A DNA stretch of 64,000 nucleotides from Plazaster borealis (taxonomy: Eukaryota > Echinodermata > Asteroidea > Forcipulatida > Labidiasteridae). Positions 1 through 10,980 of the stretch are shown here, piece after piece. The stretch lies in assembly GCA_021014325.1 (NCBI GenBank), contig CM037467.1:3534001-3598000 (forward strand). The letters run 5' to 3'. The notes under the pieces are model-generated. The model made no database searches. It was given only the letters and a program-made list of their open reading frames with translations, and was not told where the DNA came from. Numbering within the stretch: the first letter of the stretch is position 1; every line of letters starts with the position of its first letter. The translations under genes were made by a program, and so were the position numbers.

Positions 1-164
1 TTTTTTAATACAGAGTATTATTATTTAATATGCAATATTATTATTTAATATGCAATATGGACAAGTGAATAAGCTGACGAGCTTGTGAAATGACAACCTA
101 ACTGGTCCCGCTGGCTAGTCACTGATAAAGTTACCGTCAAATCCTGTAATAAAAGCAGGCTTGT
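1..164. other. AT-rich stretch with a 20-bp direct duplication
   Basis: An AT-rich 20-bp unit ending in ATATGCAATA occurs twice in a row near positions 18-57. The following segment (about 70-140, containing AGCTTGTGAAATGACAA and CTAACTGG) resembles 60907-60975, so it is probably a relic of a dispersed repeat. No gene is seen. Confidence 0.5.
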
Positions 165-275
165 TACTTCATGGGGGCAACAGAAGAAAATTCCATCCGC
201 ACCCCAGGTCATTGCCTTAGTGCCCTTAGAAATGTTCCAGTAGAAATTTGCCTCTTGTAGAGGTGCCTTTTTAAG
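165..275 (-). repeat. Dispersed repeat family P (GGGCACCAAGGCAATGA), minus copy
   Basis: Read on the minus strand this stretch carries AGGCACCTCT, TACTGGAACATTTC, AGGGCACTAAGGCAATGA and a final CCCATGAAG. The same blocks in the same order recur on the plus strand at 38440-38575, 42795-42930 and 58132-58275. It is a dispersed repeat of unknown class. No terminal repeats or poly(A) are visible. Confidence 0.65.
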
Positions 276-980
276 GAGAAACTGCTTTTCCCTTTTAAGA
301 ATGCAGTATCAGGCCTGACATTTTGGCATGCAATCCGCATATTCTGCACAAACGTTTGGAATGTTTAGCTTTCAAAGCGATGTGACAAAATTGGGCCCAG
401 ACAGTTTTTACCAAAGTCCGACAGATTGAGATTGGTCCCTTTTGGAATCACCCATCCATAACTTAGCCAAGTGTCTTCCAACACCATTATGTGAATGTGA
501 CTTGAATTTAAATCAATTTTGGACAATTCATGCTCTGCAATTAGTAATTTTGATAAGAAAATGTACAAGTCGGCTTCCAGGAAACATGTCATCAACTCAA
601 CCTGTGCAAATCTCCCCCAAAACAGCTGCTGCTCTTTGTGGGGAATAAAAACAAACTGGTTCCACCACAGACCCTCTACTGTCGTAATATGTTTTGATAT
701 CTACTTATATCTGCAGGCAAAGCTTTTTAATTTCGCCATTTTCAGTCATCAGCGTGTCAACAAATTGGGACATTTCAGGGGAGCTGTCAAAGTTTGTACT
801 CGGGCAGATTTGAACACGGGACGTTAGACCTTTACTAGAAAGAAACTAAAACCTCCCCTTTAATAGGTGAGATTGAGGATGGCTTGGACAGTGGGGTCCT
901 TGCTGACCAACTGCTAACCCAGGAACTGTTTAATGCAGAGCGGAACTTATTAATCCATGGAAGCTATGCAGAAAGGATAA
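276..980. other. No recognisable gene
   Basis: Only short chance open frames are present. A weak tRNA B-box-like string (GCAGATTTGAACACGGGACG, about 804-823) suggests a decayed SINE, but no body can be aligned to the other copies. Confidence 0.4.
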
Positions 981-1428
981 GGAGAGTGGGGGATGAAGTT
1001 CATGTTAGAGGGGCAGTATGGGTCAACCTGTTAAAGGAGATGTCCCCTTTGGAGAGGGGGGGATGAAGTTCATACTAAAGGGGCAGTATGGGTCAACCTC
1101 TGAATAGTTAAAGGAGATGTCCCCTTTGGAAGGGGGGATAAAGTTCATCTTAAAGGGGCAGTATGGGTCAACCTCTGAATAGTTAAAGGAGATGTCCCCT
1201 TTGGAAGGGGGATAAAGTTCATGTTAAAGGGGCAGTATGGGTCAACCTCTGAATAGTTAAAGGAGATGTCCCCTTTGGAAGGGGGGAAGGAAGTTCATCT
1301 TAAAGGGGCAGTATGGGTCATCCTCTGAATAGTTAAAGGAGATGTCCCCTTTGGAAGGGGGAATGAAGTTCATCTTAAAGGGGAGTATGTGTCAACCTCT
1401 GAATACTTAAAGGAGATGTCCCTTTTGG
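981..1428. repeat. 75-bp tandem array, six units
   Basis: The marker GGGGCAGTATGGGTCAACC (or a close variant) starts at about 1010, 1080, 1154, 1229, 1304 and 1380, giving spacings of 70, 74, 75, 75 and 76 bp. The first unit lacks the CTCTGAATAG block and the last is the most diverged. Each unit holds a short inverted pair around AAAGGAGATGTCCCCTTT. The homogeneous central units and diverged edge units are typical of a minisatellite evolving by unequal exchange. Confidence 0.95.
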
Positions 1429-2396
1429 TCGGATTCTGGGAAGATACATCTATGATTAGCTTCTTGTCAGCGGTGTATTTACCTTGGTTTTTATATTTTG
1501 TTGGACAAGCTCATTCAGGGGGCAGATTTGCAAGGTGTCAATGTGGTGTGAGGCCACTGTGTTAGGGGTGAGCTATCAACCAAGGCTGAAACCAAAAGGA
1601 TAACAACTTGCCTAGATGAAGCAACACAGATATATTCCGGTGCAATTCAAAAGAAAACCAAACTAGGCTGCCTGAACCAATTTATGACAGTAGTGGTGGG
1701 GGGGAGACTTTACCCTTAAAAAACATCAAGTTTATAGAAAGTTGCACAGGACCAAAGTTTGGTCCACTGTTCAACAATCTTCCCAACCATAACCATTTAA
1801 TCATCTGACAAATACTTATGTTTCAATTCTTTACTCTTTCAGAACTTTGAATCGACAAAGGAAAATATTCCCCCAAAAAACAGTTATTTCGGTTTTTTTC
1901 ATGGAATTTGTTTGTTCTTTTCCCCCTATACTGGTTGTTTATTATGAGCTACACTTTTGATGGATGGTTCTGACTTGACCAGCACATAATTGTGTACATT
2001 TTTAATATTTGCAAAGGATGTTTTACCATTAAATTCACATAGCTGTATGTGTATAATAGCCACAGGTTTCAATATAGTATTTATTGATATGAACATTTCA
2101 ATTTATTGCTTGTTTTGCAATGTTGGCAAACAGTATGGTTGTGACGATGCAAAAAGTGGCTTGAACTCCAAAACATTATCAGCATGTGGTTGTCAATGTT
2201 GTTGTACTTTGTTGTTTGGGTAATTTGTTTTGAGAGCTAACTGGTTAAATCGACACATAATTCCTGGATTCCAGCACGTAAATATAGCTACAAGAACATT
2301 TCCTTAATTTCTTACATTAAAGTCAATGAGTTAAAATGAATTTGTAGATTTTTTAATGTAGGATTCAGTGATGACAAGACAGTTGTGTTCCTTAAA
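1429..2396. other. No recognisable gene or repeat
   Basis: Single-copy-looking AT-rich sequence. The open frames are short and lack domain-like composition or plausible splice-site context. Confidence 0.5.
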
Positions 2397-3148
2397 TTTT
2401 ACTTTCCCAACAATGTGATATGATTATTATAGCTGTAAACTATGTGTATGAAGAAACAGAATCGCGCTAGCGTAAAACTCAATATGATTGGCTACAACCA
2501 CTGGTTACAGCCTTTGAGATCAAACTCAACCTTGAGGCCATTAATTTTTTTATTTTTTTATTTTTTTGTATTTACACCATTCTGGTTGCTAAGAAGTTTG
2601 CAACAGCAAATTCTAGTTCCTATTCAACCAACAAACATTGTTTTTTGTCTATTCTTTTACAAAACCTAGCCCAGCAAACTGATCATGCAGGACTGACAAG
2701 CTATCAGTGGTTCTGTGACCCATGTCAACCCAATTGACCTTGAGACACTCCCAACAATGTTTAGATAATCCATCAAAATAGGGGAAAGTGGAAATAATCT
2801 CTTTATGGAGTCTGTGGGACCATAGAGAAAGTTGGGACCCACCAAGCCCAAGTTTGGTTTCAAAGATTGTTAGAGCATGAGCTTAAAATTAACCACTGGC
2901 TACAGTCCAGTAATTTCAGCATTACCCTCACAACCAAACCAGTCACTTCAATCTGCTGTTTTTTCCAAACAAATACTGTATTTAGTAAATGTTCGAATCC
3001 TCTCTAGACTGTGCAGGTCTCGCCTGTATTCAAACCAGGATCAAGTTGGTCCAAACCATATTGAGTTTTACGCTTTAGCGCGATTCTGTTTCTTCATATA
3101 CATAGTTTACAGCTATAATAATCATATCACATTGTTGGGAAAGTAAAA
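2397..3148. mobile_element. Non-autonomous element with ~92-bp terminal inverted repeats
   Basis: The left end (2397 to about 2490, starting TTTTACTTTCCCAACAATG) is repeated in inverted form at about 3056-3148 (ending CATTGTTGGGAAAGTAAAA). The arms share GATTATTATAGCTGTAAAC, AGAAACAGAATCGCGCTA and the inner TAAAACTCAATATG with only a few differences. The enclosed ~560 bp holds no transposase-like frame. I could not define a target-site duplication, so the superfamily is unknown. A fold-back or MITE-like element is the simplest reading. Confidence 0.88.
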
Positions 3149-3774
3149 CTTTACCATGAAATATATGGAAGTAAAATAAATGTATCAAATCAACAAAGAA
3201 AACCCAAGAATAGGACTCGACCACTGTTTCAGGTTTCTTGTAAACAATTAGGAGTTTTGCCCAACTGACGTTCATGTTATCATTAAACATATGTAATGGT
3301 TGGACAAATTTTGGCATGATTGGCCTTTCCTCCTTTCCAAAGTTCAGCAAACATAAAAAAGAAAGAGTCATTTAAAGCCTTGTAAAAAAAAAAAAAAGTT
3401 TCCGGTCCAGTGACAGTTCTGAGTACAAAACCTGTGGTCTAATTTTCTTGAAATTCAAGCTCCATAAAGGCATGGACAATCAGGCAACTGTGATGAGAGA
3501 AGCAGACCCCAATGATGTCATAGAAACTTTGAACCATTGAACTTTCATCTCATTGCGCCACTTCCTGATGAAACAATGAATATGCTCAAAGTTTGCATGT
3601 TTTTATTTAAAGACTTTCCAACGTGGAATTCAGGGAAGGGAGTGTTTATCTGCAAAACAAACTGCAAAATGAAAGCCACAATATCAGCACTGGTATGTGC
3701 GCATTCCTAAAAATACAAAGTCAGCAATCATATTTACCTTTCTGAAGTTAAAGCTTACTCTCCTACTATTATAT
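3149..3774. other. No recognisable gene
   Basis: AT-rich, with a 13-base A run near 3385-3398. No coding or structural signal was recognised. Confidence 0.45.
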
Positions 3775-3895
3775 TTTGCATCGAGTTGACCAACTATTTG
3801 AAACCATTCAACAGCACATTGTTGTGTGGAGGAACAATTGTCCATAGAACTATGTGTACCTGTATGTAAATACTTGTGTATGACAATCATCACAT
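3775..3895 (+). repeat. Solo head of the 117-bp composite repeat family (diverged)
   Basis: GAGTTGACCAACTATTTGAAACCATTCAACAGCAC, then a CATAGAACTATGTGTACCTGTATG block and ATCACATGATG, match the order of blocks at 9050-9365 and 29550-29832. No tandem 117-bp unit follows, so this is a truncated or ancestral single copy. Confidence 0.6.
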
Positions 3896-4101
3896 GATGT
3901 TGATAAATGGTTTATTTATTACAAACTTCAAAAGACGTCACAATCAGCAGTTAGAATTGTGTCTAAAATTTACATTGAGTCTATTAAAATTTACATGTAA
4001 AATCAAAAGCAAAAAGGAAAATAGACATAAAAATAAAAAAGTCAGGGAGACTGAAAAACATTACCAAAAAGGGGAAATTAGGCATTACGGGTCAATAGGG
4101 T

Positions 4102-4245
4102 AAAAGAGCAATGGTTTAAAGCTCTGGTGTTTCTGTTCAGCAGAGTGTGGGTTCGAGTCCCGGTCGTGACACTTGTATCCTTAAGCAGACACTTAACCAT
4201 GTTGCTGTGTCCTTCGTGTGTTGTGTAATGCATGTAAAAGAATTG
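4102..4245 (+). mobile_element. Leu-tRNA-like SINE, 5' part
   Basis: The B-box region TGTGGGTTCGAGTCCCGGTCGTGACACTTG is followed by the SINE body TCCTTAAGCAGACACTTAACC and GTGTGTTGTGTAATGCATGTAAAAG. These are the landmarks seen in full-length copies at 10981-11402 and 21787-22165. The A box is mostly lost and the 3' half is missing. Confidence 0.8.
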
Positions 4246-4283
4246 AAATAAGCAACACTACACTCTGACAATATTTCAGACAA

Positions 4284-4443
4284 GAATCTTTCTCTGGGCT
4301 AGTACTTGGATAAACTTTACAATCATTAGTCCAAACATGGAAAGAAAGCTAAAGAGGTGCTAAAGAGATGAATCTTTCTCTGGGCTAGTACTTGGATAAA
4401 CTTTACAATCAGTAGTCCAAACATGGAAAGAAAGCTAAAGAGG
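4284..4443. repeat. 87-bp tandem duplication
   Basis: GAATCTTTCTCTGGGCTAGTACTTGGATAAAC starts at 4284 and again at 4371. The copies differ at very few positions (ATTAGTCC versus GTAGTCC), so the duplication is recent. No function is apparent. Confidence 0.95.
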
Positions 4444-5164
4444 TCCCCCCAAAAAGGATTACATCCAACTCCTATCAGAACATACAGGCTTAATTGGACA
4501 AGACGTGAAGAACTTCATACTAGACAGAACTGTGAGGCAGGCCATCTCGGAAGTCCGACCCTTCCGGTCGGTCGCCAAGTAAGTAAAGTCAATAATCATT
4601 AGTCTGAGAGCTTGTGGAGTCCATGTGCGTTTTTGTATTCAATCTTGAAAATGTTCAGAATTTCCTGTCTACATTATAAACAATTACAAATCCACTTGAT
4701 ACCATGTTTGCCTATCACCCCTCGGGCGGCCATTTCAAATTTCAAAATGGCCGCTATTTTGGGCATATTTAAAAGTGAGCTTCCGAATTGAAATTAAACG
4801 TTTTGGATGGATAACAATCCTGTATGTTGTCCATGAGCTCCATCAGAGCCTATTGAGCAATTTATGACCAAAACAAATAAATCACTCCGATCAACAAATA
4901 GTTCAACGATAAACCAAAATCAACTGACATTCTTGCTATCAATGATGTGTACAAACAGTAGAAGATAAAACAATTGGAATGACCATACAACTTTGAACCT
5001 GTGGGTTATTTGAGTAAATATTAATACAGTGATCATTTATCTGATAATTTGGCCCAGTAACACTACAGTAAAGGTAAGTTACTGTATTGGATGAGTCAGA
5101 TGAGTTGACAATGCTGAGTTTTTAATCAAGTTATGAGTACACACATTATACATTCCACCCCTTT
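4444..5164. other. No recognisable gene
   Basis: AT-rich sequence. The short inverted match ATTTCAAATTTCAAAATGGCCGC near 4733-4754 is the only local feature. No coding signal was recognised. Confidence 0.4.
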
Positions 5165-5330
5165 GGGCCCAATTTCACAGAGCTGCTTCAGCAGAAAATA
5201 TTGCTAAACTTATTTCTGCTAAGCAAAAATGAGCAGGATACCAGTTACAGATGGTACATGTGACAAGGTACAATGGCTGGTAGCCTTACTCTGGTGAGCC
5301 TACTTTTTGTGCTTAAGCAGCTCTGTGGAC
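5165..5330. mobile_element. GGGCCCAATTTCAT fold-back element (family A), degenerate copy
   Basis: The left end GGGCCCAATTTCACAGAGCTGCTTCAGCAG is mirrored by the right end TGCTTAAGCAGCTCTGTGGAC. The middle holds the family marks GAGCAGGATACCAGTTACAGATGG and GGCTGGTAGCC. The right terminus has decayed past GTGGAC. Confidence 0.8.
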
Positions 5331-5479
5331 TGGATTTACGAGACAAACAAATAAATGACCTGTGAAAAACAGTTTTAAGAACAGATGAGAATTTCTAAGA
5401 ATGGCAATGAAACACTGTACAGAGATCACATCATTTTTGAATTGGCATATCCAAAGTAGAGAGAGTTTTAAGTGATTTT

Positions 5480-5600
5480 TGGATGAACAAAAAGACAAAA
5501 TTGACTAGAGTGGGATTTGAACCAACGACCTCCGGATTAACGTGCTGGCGCTCTACCAACTGAGCTATCTAGCCCTATGTTGGCAGTCTCCCTATTTTGT
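5480..5600 (-). mobile_element. tRNA-like SINE (A box TAGCTCAGTTGGTAGAGC), family T2
   Basis: On the minus strand, 5574 down to 5503 folds as a 72-nt tRNA-like cloverleaf. It has a 7-bp acceptor stem (one G-U), a GCTC/GAGC D stem, a 5-nt variable loop and GGTTCAAATCC as B box. The anticodon stem has two mispairs, and position 33 is C instead of the near-invariant U, which argues against a working tRNA. A second copy with the same flanks, including the GGC.GTC.CCCTATTTTGT extension, lies at 55725-55830, so this is a dispersed SINE. Confidence 0.78.
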
Positions 5601-6244
5601 TTAAAGTGAGAACATATTTTATGGATATTGACATCTTATTTATGACATCACAACCAAGGTAAAAGGAAGACCTATCATTGGCCGACAGTTGAGTGTTCAC
5701 TTTTCCATTGTCTGAACTCAGCAATGGCAGCTAATGCATAGATACATGCTCAATCTAAATCAGCCATTATTTACAAACAAAATTTAATAACTTTTTTAAT
5801 AGATTTTTTTATGCAGGATACTGAATTTGTGGGATGCAACTCCAACCATGATCAAACAAACTTTGAAGTTCTCAGCCAATATTTCAATCAATCAACATCT
5901 ATCAAAAATCATGAGTAACAAATTTTCAATTCCAGGAAGAAGAAAAAAGCAACAGCTTAAACTTAAATTGAGCTGATTGTCATAATGACTCGTTCTCAAC
6001 ATCAAAAATGACCACAAGTCCAGACAAGCCTACACCATCTCTAATAAATAGTTTCACTTCAGGCTGTGGGCATAATTGTAAACATGGCCTTGTTTGGAAT
6101 GCTGCCCAGATTTATTGCACAAGTCAAAATATTTGCGGCTGCCGATAATCTTGTATTAGCCATGGTCATGTGAGACCACATCTGTTGTTTCCCTTTCAAA
6201 CAACGTATTTCGTGTAAATTGAAACTTATCCTAAATGGGTCATA
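5601..6244. other. No recognisable gene
   Basis: AT-rich. No coding or repeat structure was recognised. Confidence 0.45.
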
Positions 6245-6248
6245 ATTA

Positions 6249-6550
6249 AAGGTAGTATACAGGATTGGTAAAGCTGACAAAATGTCACAGACAGTGTTTG
6301 TAATTTGTGAGATCAACCATATACATGGAATGACAAACCTGTGAAAATTTGGGCTTAATCCGTTGTGCGAGTCAGGAGAAAATTGTTAAAAAACATGCGC
6401 ACTTTTCAGCAAGTAAACACATTGTCAACATTTTGGTTGTAACAACCGAAATCACCTGTTTTCAGATACTTTTTAGGTTTTCAGATACCGTTTTCTCAAA
6501 AATGACTTCATTTCAGAGGGAAATATTTCTTAGAAAAAATGGTTCTAACT
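6249..6550 (+). mobile_element. TTAA-flanked MITE, right end decayed
   Basis: TTAA (6245-6248) precedes AGGTAGTATACAGGATTGGTAA. Internal blocks ACAAACCTGTGAAAATTTGGGCT and ACTTCATTTCAGAGGGA correspond to 36945-37261 (read on minus), which also ends at TTAA. TTAA target duplication is the piggyBac superfamily signature. No transposase is present and the right terminus is not identifiable. Confidence 0.62.
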
Positions 6551-6645
6551 AGTATGAACTTCATAATCAACTTTGGTTGGTAAGCAGTTGACAACAGCTA
6601 TTTTGTTTTTCATTTTGTTCAAATCTAATGTCACTTGGCTTTAAA

Positions 6646-6694
6646 GAAATTCCAAACTGTAGTTCATAAAAGAAATTCCAAACTGTAGTTCATC
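6646..6694. repeat. 26-bp tandem duplication
   Basis: AAAGAAATTCCAAACTGTAGTTCAT occurs twice in direct succession with no visible difference, a small recent duplication. Confidence 0.9.
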
Positions 6695-7200
6695 TTTAAA
6701 AAAATCATCAAGGTCGCTTGTCAAAGTTAATGGCTTGTATCACACCATATGGTATTCATACATGGTTTTATTATAACAGCAAGCAGTGGACTATTTCCTA
6801 GCCAGTGATCAATTTCGGCCGGTGGTCAATTTTTGCAGCCAGTGGGAGCCCAGCCTTGCTGGACAGTTGTTGACCTTGCTCCTCTGGTTCTGAAGGACCT
6901 AGTTTAATAATAGTTATAACCCCCTTGAGATGAGGTCATATGACAAGTTTGTCCTCTGTTGAACTTTCAGAATATTTTTTTTTACCACAGATTTAAAGGA
7001 GATAGTCCAACATTGGCTCTGATTTTAAGGGGGTGCTTTTGCAGAAAATATTGCTTCATAAATGTCTACATAAAGAAAATAATTAAAATAATTTCCAAAT
7101 TTTGTTTGCAATCTGGACACAAACAAATTGGCTAAAATGTTTTTGGGGTTTTTATCTGATCTTCAGTTTCATTTTTTTCTATTTAAGAAAAAAGAGACCT
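6695..7200. other. No recognisable gene
   Basis: AT-rich with one T run near 6977. Nothing gene-like was recognised. Confidence 0.4.
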
Positions 7201-7340
7201 GGGCTTGAAGAGCTAAGATTGATCTTAAGACGTGTATCAATCTTAATTGCTAAAGCAAAGTGTGATGTCACAATACAAATCATGGCAATACTGACAACTC
7301 ATCTTAAGATGAATCTTAGTGTTTTGTGAAATCAAGCCCT
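7201..7340. mobile_element. GGGCTTGATTTCACAAAG MITE (family C)
   Basis: Bounded by GGGCTTG... at the left and TGTGAAATCAAGCCC at the right, with the inner pair AAGATTGATCTTAAGA / TCTTAAGATGAATCTTAG. The core GCAAAGTGTGATGTCACAATACAAATCA is shared with copies at 18684, 32178 and 48607. It is short and non-coding. Confidence 0.85.
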
Positions 7341-8307
7341 GATAATTTAAATGAATGTACTTTCCTCAAACCAAGCTTCGATTTTCCCTTAGAGATCTAA
7401 CTAGAGTTGTTACATCACCAGTTCTTTGTAGCACTACCATATCTCATTAGAGAGATAATTACATGGTATCATCATATACATTAATTTTGAGTTCTGCCTC
7501 CTTTTTTGCAGACTTGTCACAGTGATGGAAACAAATTACAGGTGTTCTGCATGCGATGTTAGTCTAAACTCACGCTTTGTGGTTTAAACAAATTTACAAA
7601 ATGGCCACAACGGTTGCTTTCATACAACCATCAGGTGTGATCAAGCTATATAACAACCACGTATAATTAAGTTGTCAAATAAAGAAATTACCCAAATGAA
7701 GTAGACAGTTTTTTAACAAAATATAATGAGAAAAAAAGAAAACTTTTCTACAATTTTGACTGAACCTGCTACTAATTTTATCACAGCCTTTCTTATAAAA
7801 CCTTTGTTACCATCAATTTAAATGTTTTCTCTTGTAATTTGAAATTAAGAAGTTACAACAGTAGCAGTTGAATGGCTCTCAAGTCTATGATTACCAATTA
7901 GATGAATATTAACAATGCAGTTTAGGATTGTATCTTGAGGAGTAATTACATTTCTTATTCGTAAATGCACAGGGGCAAGTCACCACGGGGGTGGTTCATC
8001 AGTTTAGCTGCTCCACAAATTTGATTAAAAACTCTTCATTTTTCATGTACTTTCTGATATCGCTTTCATTGGGTGAGACGCTAGACACTCAAGGAAAAGC
8101 AGTGAATTATCTGTATAGTCTTACCTAGGTATACCTACACTCATCAGCCCATTTCACAATACCAAGCCAAGTCAAGGAAATGCAAACCCCAGGAAATTCA
8201 TGGGGAATTCTAACCCCACCGCCACCCCATGTTCATTTCACACTTGATGTGATATTCCTGGGGAAATTGCACACTCAGTATGCCAACCCCGAGGTTATCT
8301 CACTTAT
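7341..8307. other. No recognisable gene
   Basis: Mostly AT-rich. From 8150, CC/GG-rich strings (CCAGGAAATTC, CATGGGGAATTC, CTGGGGAAATTG) are partly mirrored beyond the next element at 8760-8870, so an older repeat may have been split by the insertion at 8308. Confidence 0.4.
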
Positions 8308-8734
8308 AGGGATTGTATACGTTTGGTAATTGGAACCCACTGTTGTTTCATTCCTATAGACATATACCATAAAACTAACCTGTGAAAATTTCATTTCAAA
8401 AGATTGAGATATTGCGAAAAATCTGGAGCGGTTATGTCCACGCAGGAAGAATAATCTGCAATTGGAAACTATCTGAGAAACGTTACTGCAGTAACGCTCA
8501 GATTCAAATTTGGGGGGATAAAAACTGATATCTTTTTCCACAACCGCAGTAATTCTAAGTGAAAAGTTTCTCAAAGTGCATTATACTATCCGAAGCTGCT
8601 ATACTTCTTACTAAGTAAGTTTGATGAAAAGTTTCTCAAAGTGCATTATACTATCCGAAGCTGCTATACTTCTTACTAAGTAAGTTTTTATTGCCATTAA
8701 TTTTCAGAGTCATTACCAAACATATACAGACCCT
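8308..8734. mobile_element. TTAA-type MITE (family D) with internal 65-bp duplication
   Basis: The left end AGGGATTGTATACGTTTGGTAATTGG is mirrored by ATTACCAAACATATACAGACCCT, followed by TTAA (8735-8738). The left flank is TTAT, a one-base decay of TTAA. A second copy at 40284-40671 has an intact left TTAA. This copy is longer because GAAAAGTTTCTCAAAGTGCATTATACTATCCGAAGC... (8561-8625) is repeated at 8626-8690. There is no coding capacity. TTAA duplication points to mobilisation by a piggyBac-type transposase. Confidence 0.87.
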
Positions 8735-9049
8735 TTAACTCTACTCCTGAGCAGGGGTAACTATTTCCTGGGAAATGAGTTTTTCCAAGTAATTTGTGAG
8801 GGTTAGCAATTCGAGTGAGAAAAAGGCAATTACATTTTCCAGGGAATTTCCCAGGAAATTTGTCTAGTGTAAAAAGGAATCTAGACAGGGGGCATGGTTT
8901 TACGAAAAGGAAACCATTCTTGAAACTGGATGGCAGTATTGGTATTATTAGCCTGGGTCTGGAAACGAGAGTGGCACAACTTGTGGAAAACTTTGGGGGC
9001 GGGGGGCACTTCTAATCCAGTATATTGACCCTCCTACTCTATGTAAAAA

Positions 9050-9365
9050 ATGTCCAACAAGTTGTCCAACATTTTGAAACCATCCAACTGCATGGGTTGT
9101 GTATGGTGAAACAGCTGTGCACAGAATTGTGCGAGTGCGATGTACTGACATTCACCACATGAAGTCATATTGCAGGCTGGTACAGTGTATCTATCATTCA
9201 AGTGGATATATTGAATGGTCAGACAGTAAGAGGGTTGACTGTGTACTGTCGAAGCAATCACCACGTGACATCATACTGCAGGCTGGCATAGTTCATCCAT
9301 CATTCAAACCACAGTGGATGGTATTGAAGGGTCACAAAGTAGGAGGGTTAACCACTAGACAGTGT
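9050..9365 (+). mobile_element. Composite element carrying 117-bp repeat units (two units)
   Basis: The head block TTTTGAAACCATCCAACTGCATGGGTTGTGTATGGTG and CAGCTGTGCACAGAA is followed by about two units with the marks CACATGAAGTCATATTGCAGGCTGG, ATCATTCAA, TGAATGGTCAGACAGTAAGAGGGTTGACTGTGTACTG. The same head and units occur inverted at 24090-24850 (about six units) and direct at 29550-29832. It is non-coding and its class is not known to me. Confidence 0.82.
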
Positions 9366-10980
9366 TACTATAAGTAGTATGGTAAAACCTAAGGCGTTAG
9401 CAACACTTCCGCTTGAAGGCAAGTATGTGACACCAGGGTTTGTTAACCATTACCAGGGTTTTACAGTACATACTCATAAAGCTTCAACATAAAAAACAGC
9501 CATGACCATTCAGCTTACACAACAAAGCCTGATTTTTTTTTTGATTTTCTTTTAAGAGTAAATGAATATTTCCTCTTGTTATCAGCTGGGCAATTTCTGG
9601 TTTTCCTATTTCTTTTCATCCAAGAAGAATTGTTTGATTTTGTTATCCCTGAGGGCAGAGTTGAGTGCACTAGCACGAGAACGTTGGCCAATACCGAACA
9701 ATCGTACAATTCACACAATCCGCCGCCACGCAAGGTGATTTTAAGGAATTTGTTTTCTCTTGTTAATAGTACTCAAAAGGACAAAGGGAAAAAATTATAC
9801 TGCCCTCAGGGATTTCCCTCTAAACAGGAGAAATCTAAAAGCGATTTTTTTTTTTCTTCTTCTTTTTTTCTTTTTTTTCCTTTCTTCAGGCCTGTGAAGT
9901 GGGTCAAAATGTCCTTTAGTGGATTGGAAATGATTATTTAACTCTTGAGAACAGAGTTTTGACGAGGTGATAATTTGTGTAGTTGTGGTAAGTATAAGAA
10001 CCCTGAAAAGGGAAACTAGTAGGCTTAGAAACTAGAGCCTACAAGTCCATATCCAGAGCTCTGTATTGGGAAAGTTGTGACATGGAGGGACCAGTTTTCT
10101 TTGGTCAAGTTGTTGCTTGATGCCATTTTCGGTCCAAACGAAGCACAACCCAATGTGCAGTCTAGTATGGCACCCAGTGAGCGCAAATGCATTATTATTA
10201 TTGTTATTTATTTTAAAAAAAATTGGGGGGGTGTTTTTTTTTTTTTTAAATGCCCTTTGGTTTGATACCCTTCCAGTGCGAATTTTGTCGATATCCAAAA
10301 ACATCCAATAGAGTCTTTAGTTCATTCCTAAATGTTGATGACATTTAATCACAATGGCATTGAATTTGACATTTTGACTCACACAAAAATTCCTCTTAGG
10401 AATGTACAGACCCATTTGTTGTTCATAACCAAAAATGTCATGTTTGAAATTTTGCTCTAAAACAGTATCAAATAAAATGCCATTTTACACCATTTTAACG
10501 TGAGGGTAGAGACTTGTAATTTTGTTCTCACTTTCAAAGGACTCTATCTATTGGGAAAATGAGTGCATCACAAAACTGAATTTGACCATGGAGCCCCTAT
10601 AAATGAAAACCTGTACCTATGGACAAGCCACAGAATTAGTTATTACCAACACGACCCTGTTGTGAGACCATGAAATGGAAGTGTGCGGCAATGCCGTGTT
10701 TTGTACGTGTGTATGGCAAAAGATACTACGTCATATAGATCCACCAATAAAAATGCACGATTTGCTTCGCCATTTAGCCACACTTGTGTGTCATGTGATA
10801 TCATTTTGCAATATACACGTGTCTATGACATTGATATGATGCGCCCAGAGCTGGACACAGATGGCTTAGCGTTCTCAGCGTCCTCTTTCTAAGGGACAAG
10901 TGAAAATGGACTGGAGAAGCAAGCTTATTGGTTCAGTTGGAAAGTGACTGACAAAGGAAGGGTAAACTCTGTTTATCATC
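9366..10980. other. No gene; homopolymer-rich segments
   Basis: Holds a T run at about 9532-9541, a polypyrimidine tract at 9845-9889 and an A/G/T homopolymer series at about 10205-10250 (A8, G7, T14). The short open frames here are produced by low complexity. No exon or element was recognised. Confidence 0.5.

Noticed and set aside
5503..5574. A functional tRNA gene
   Set aside because: C33, two mispairs in the anticodon stem and a second copy with the same non-tRNA flanks indicate a SINE head.
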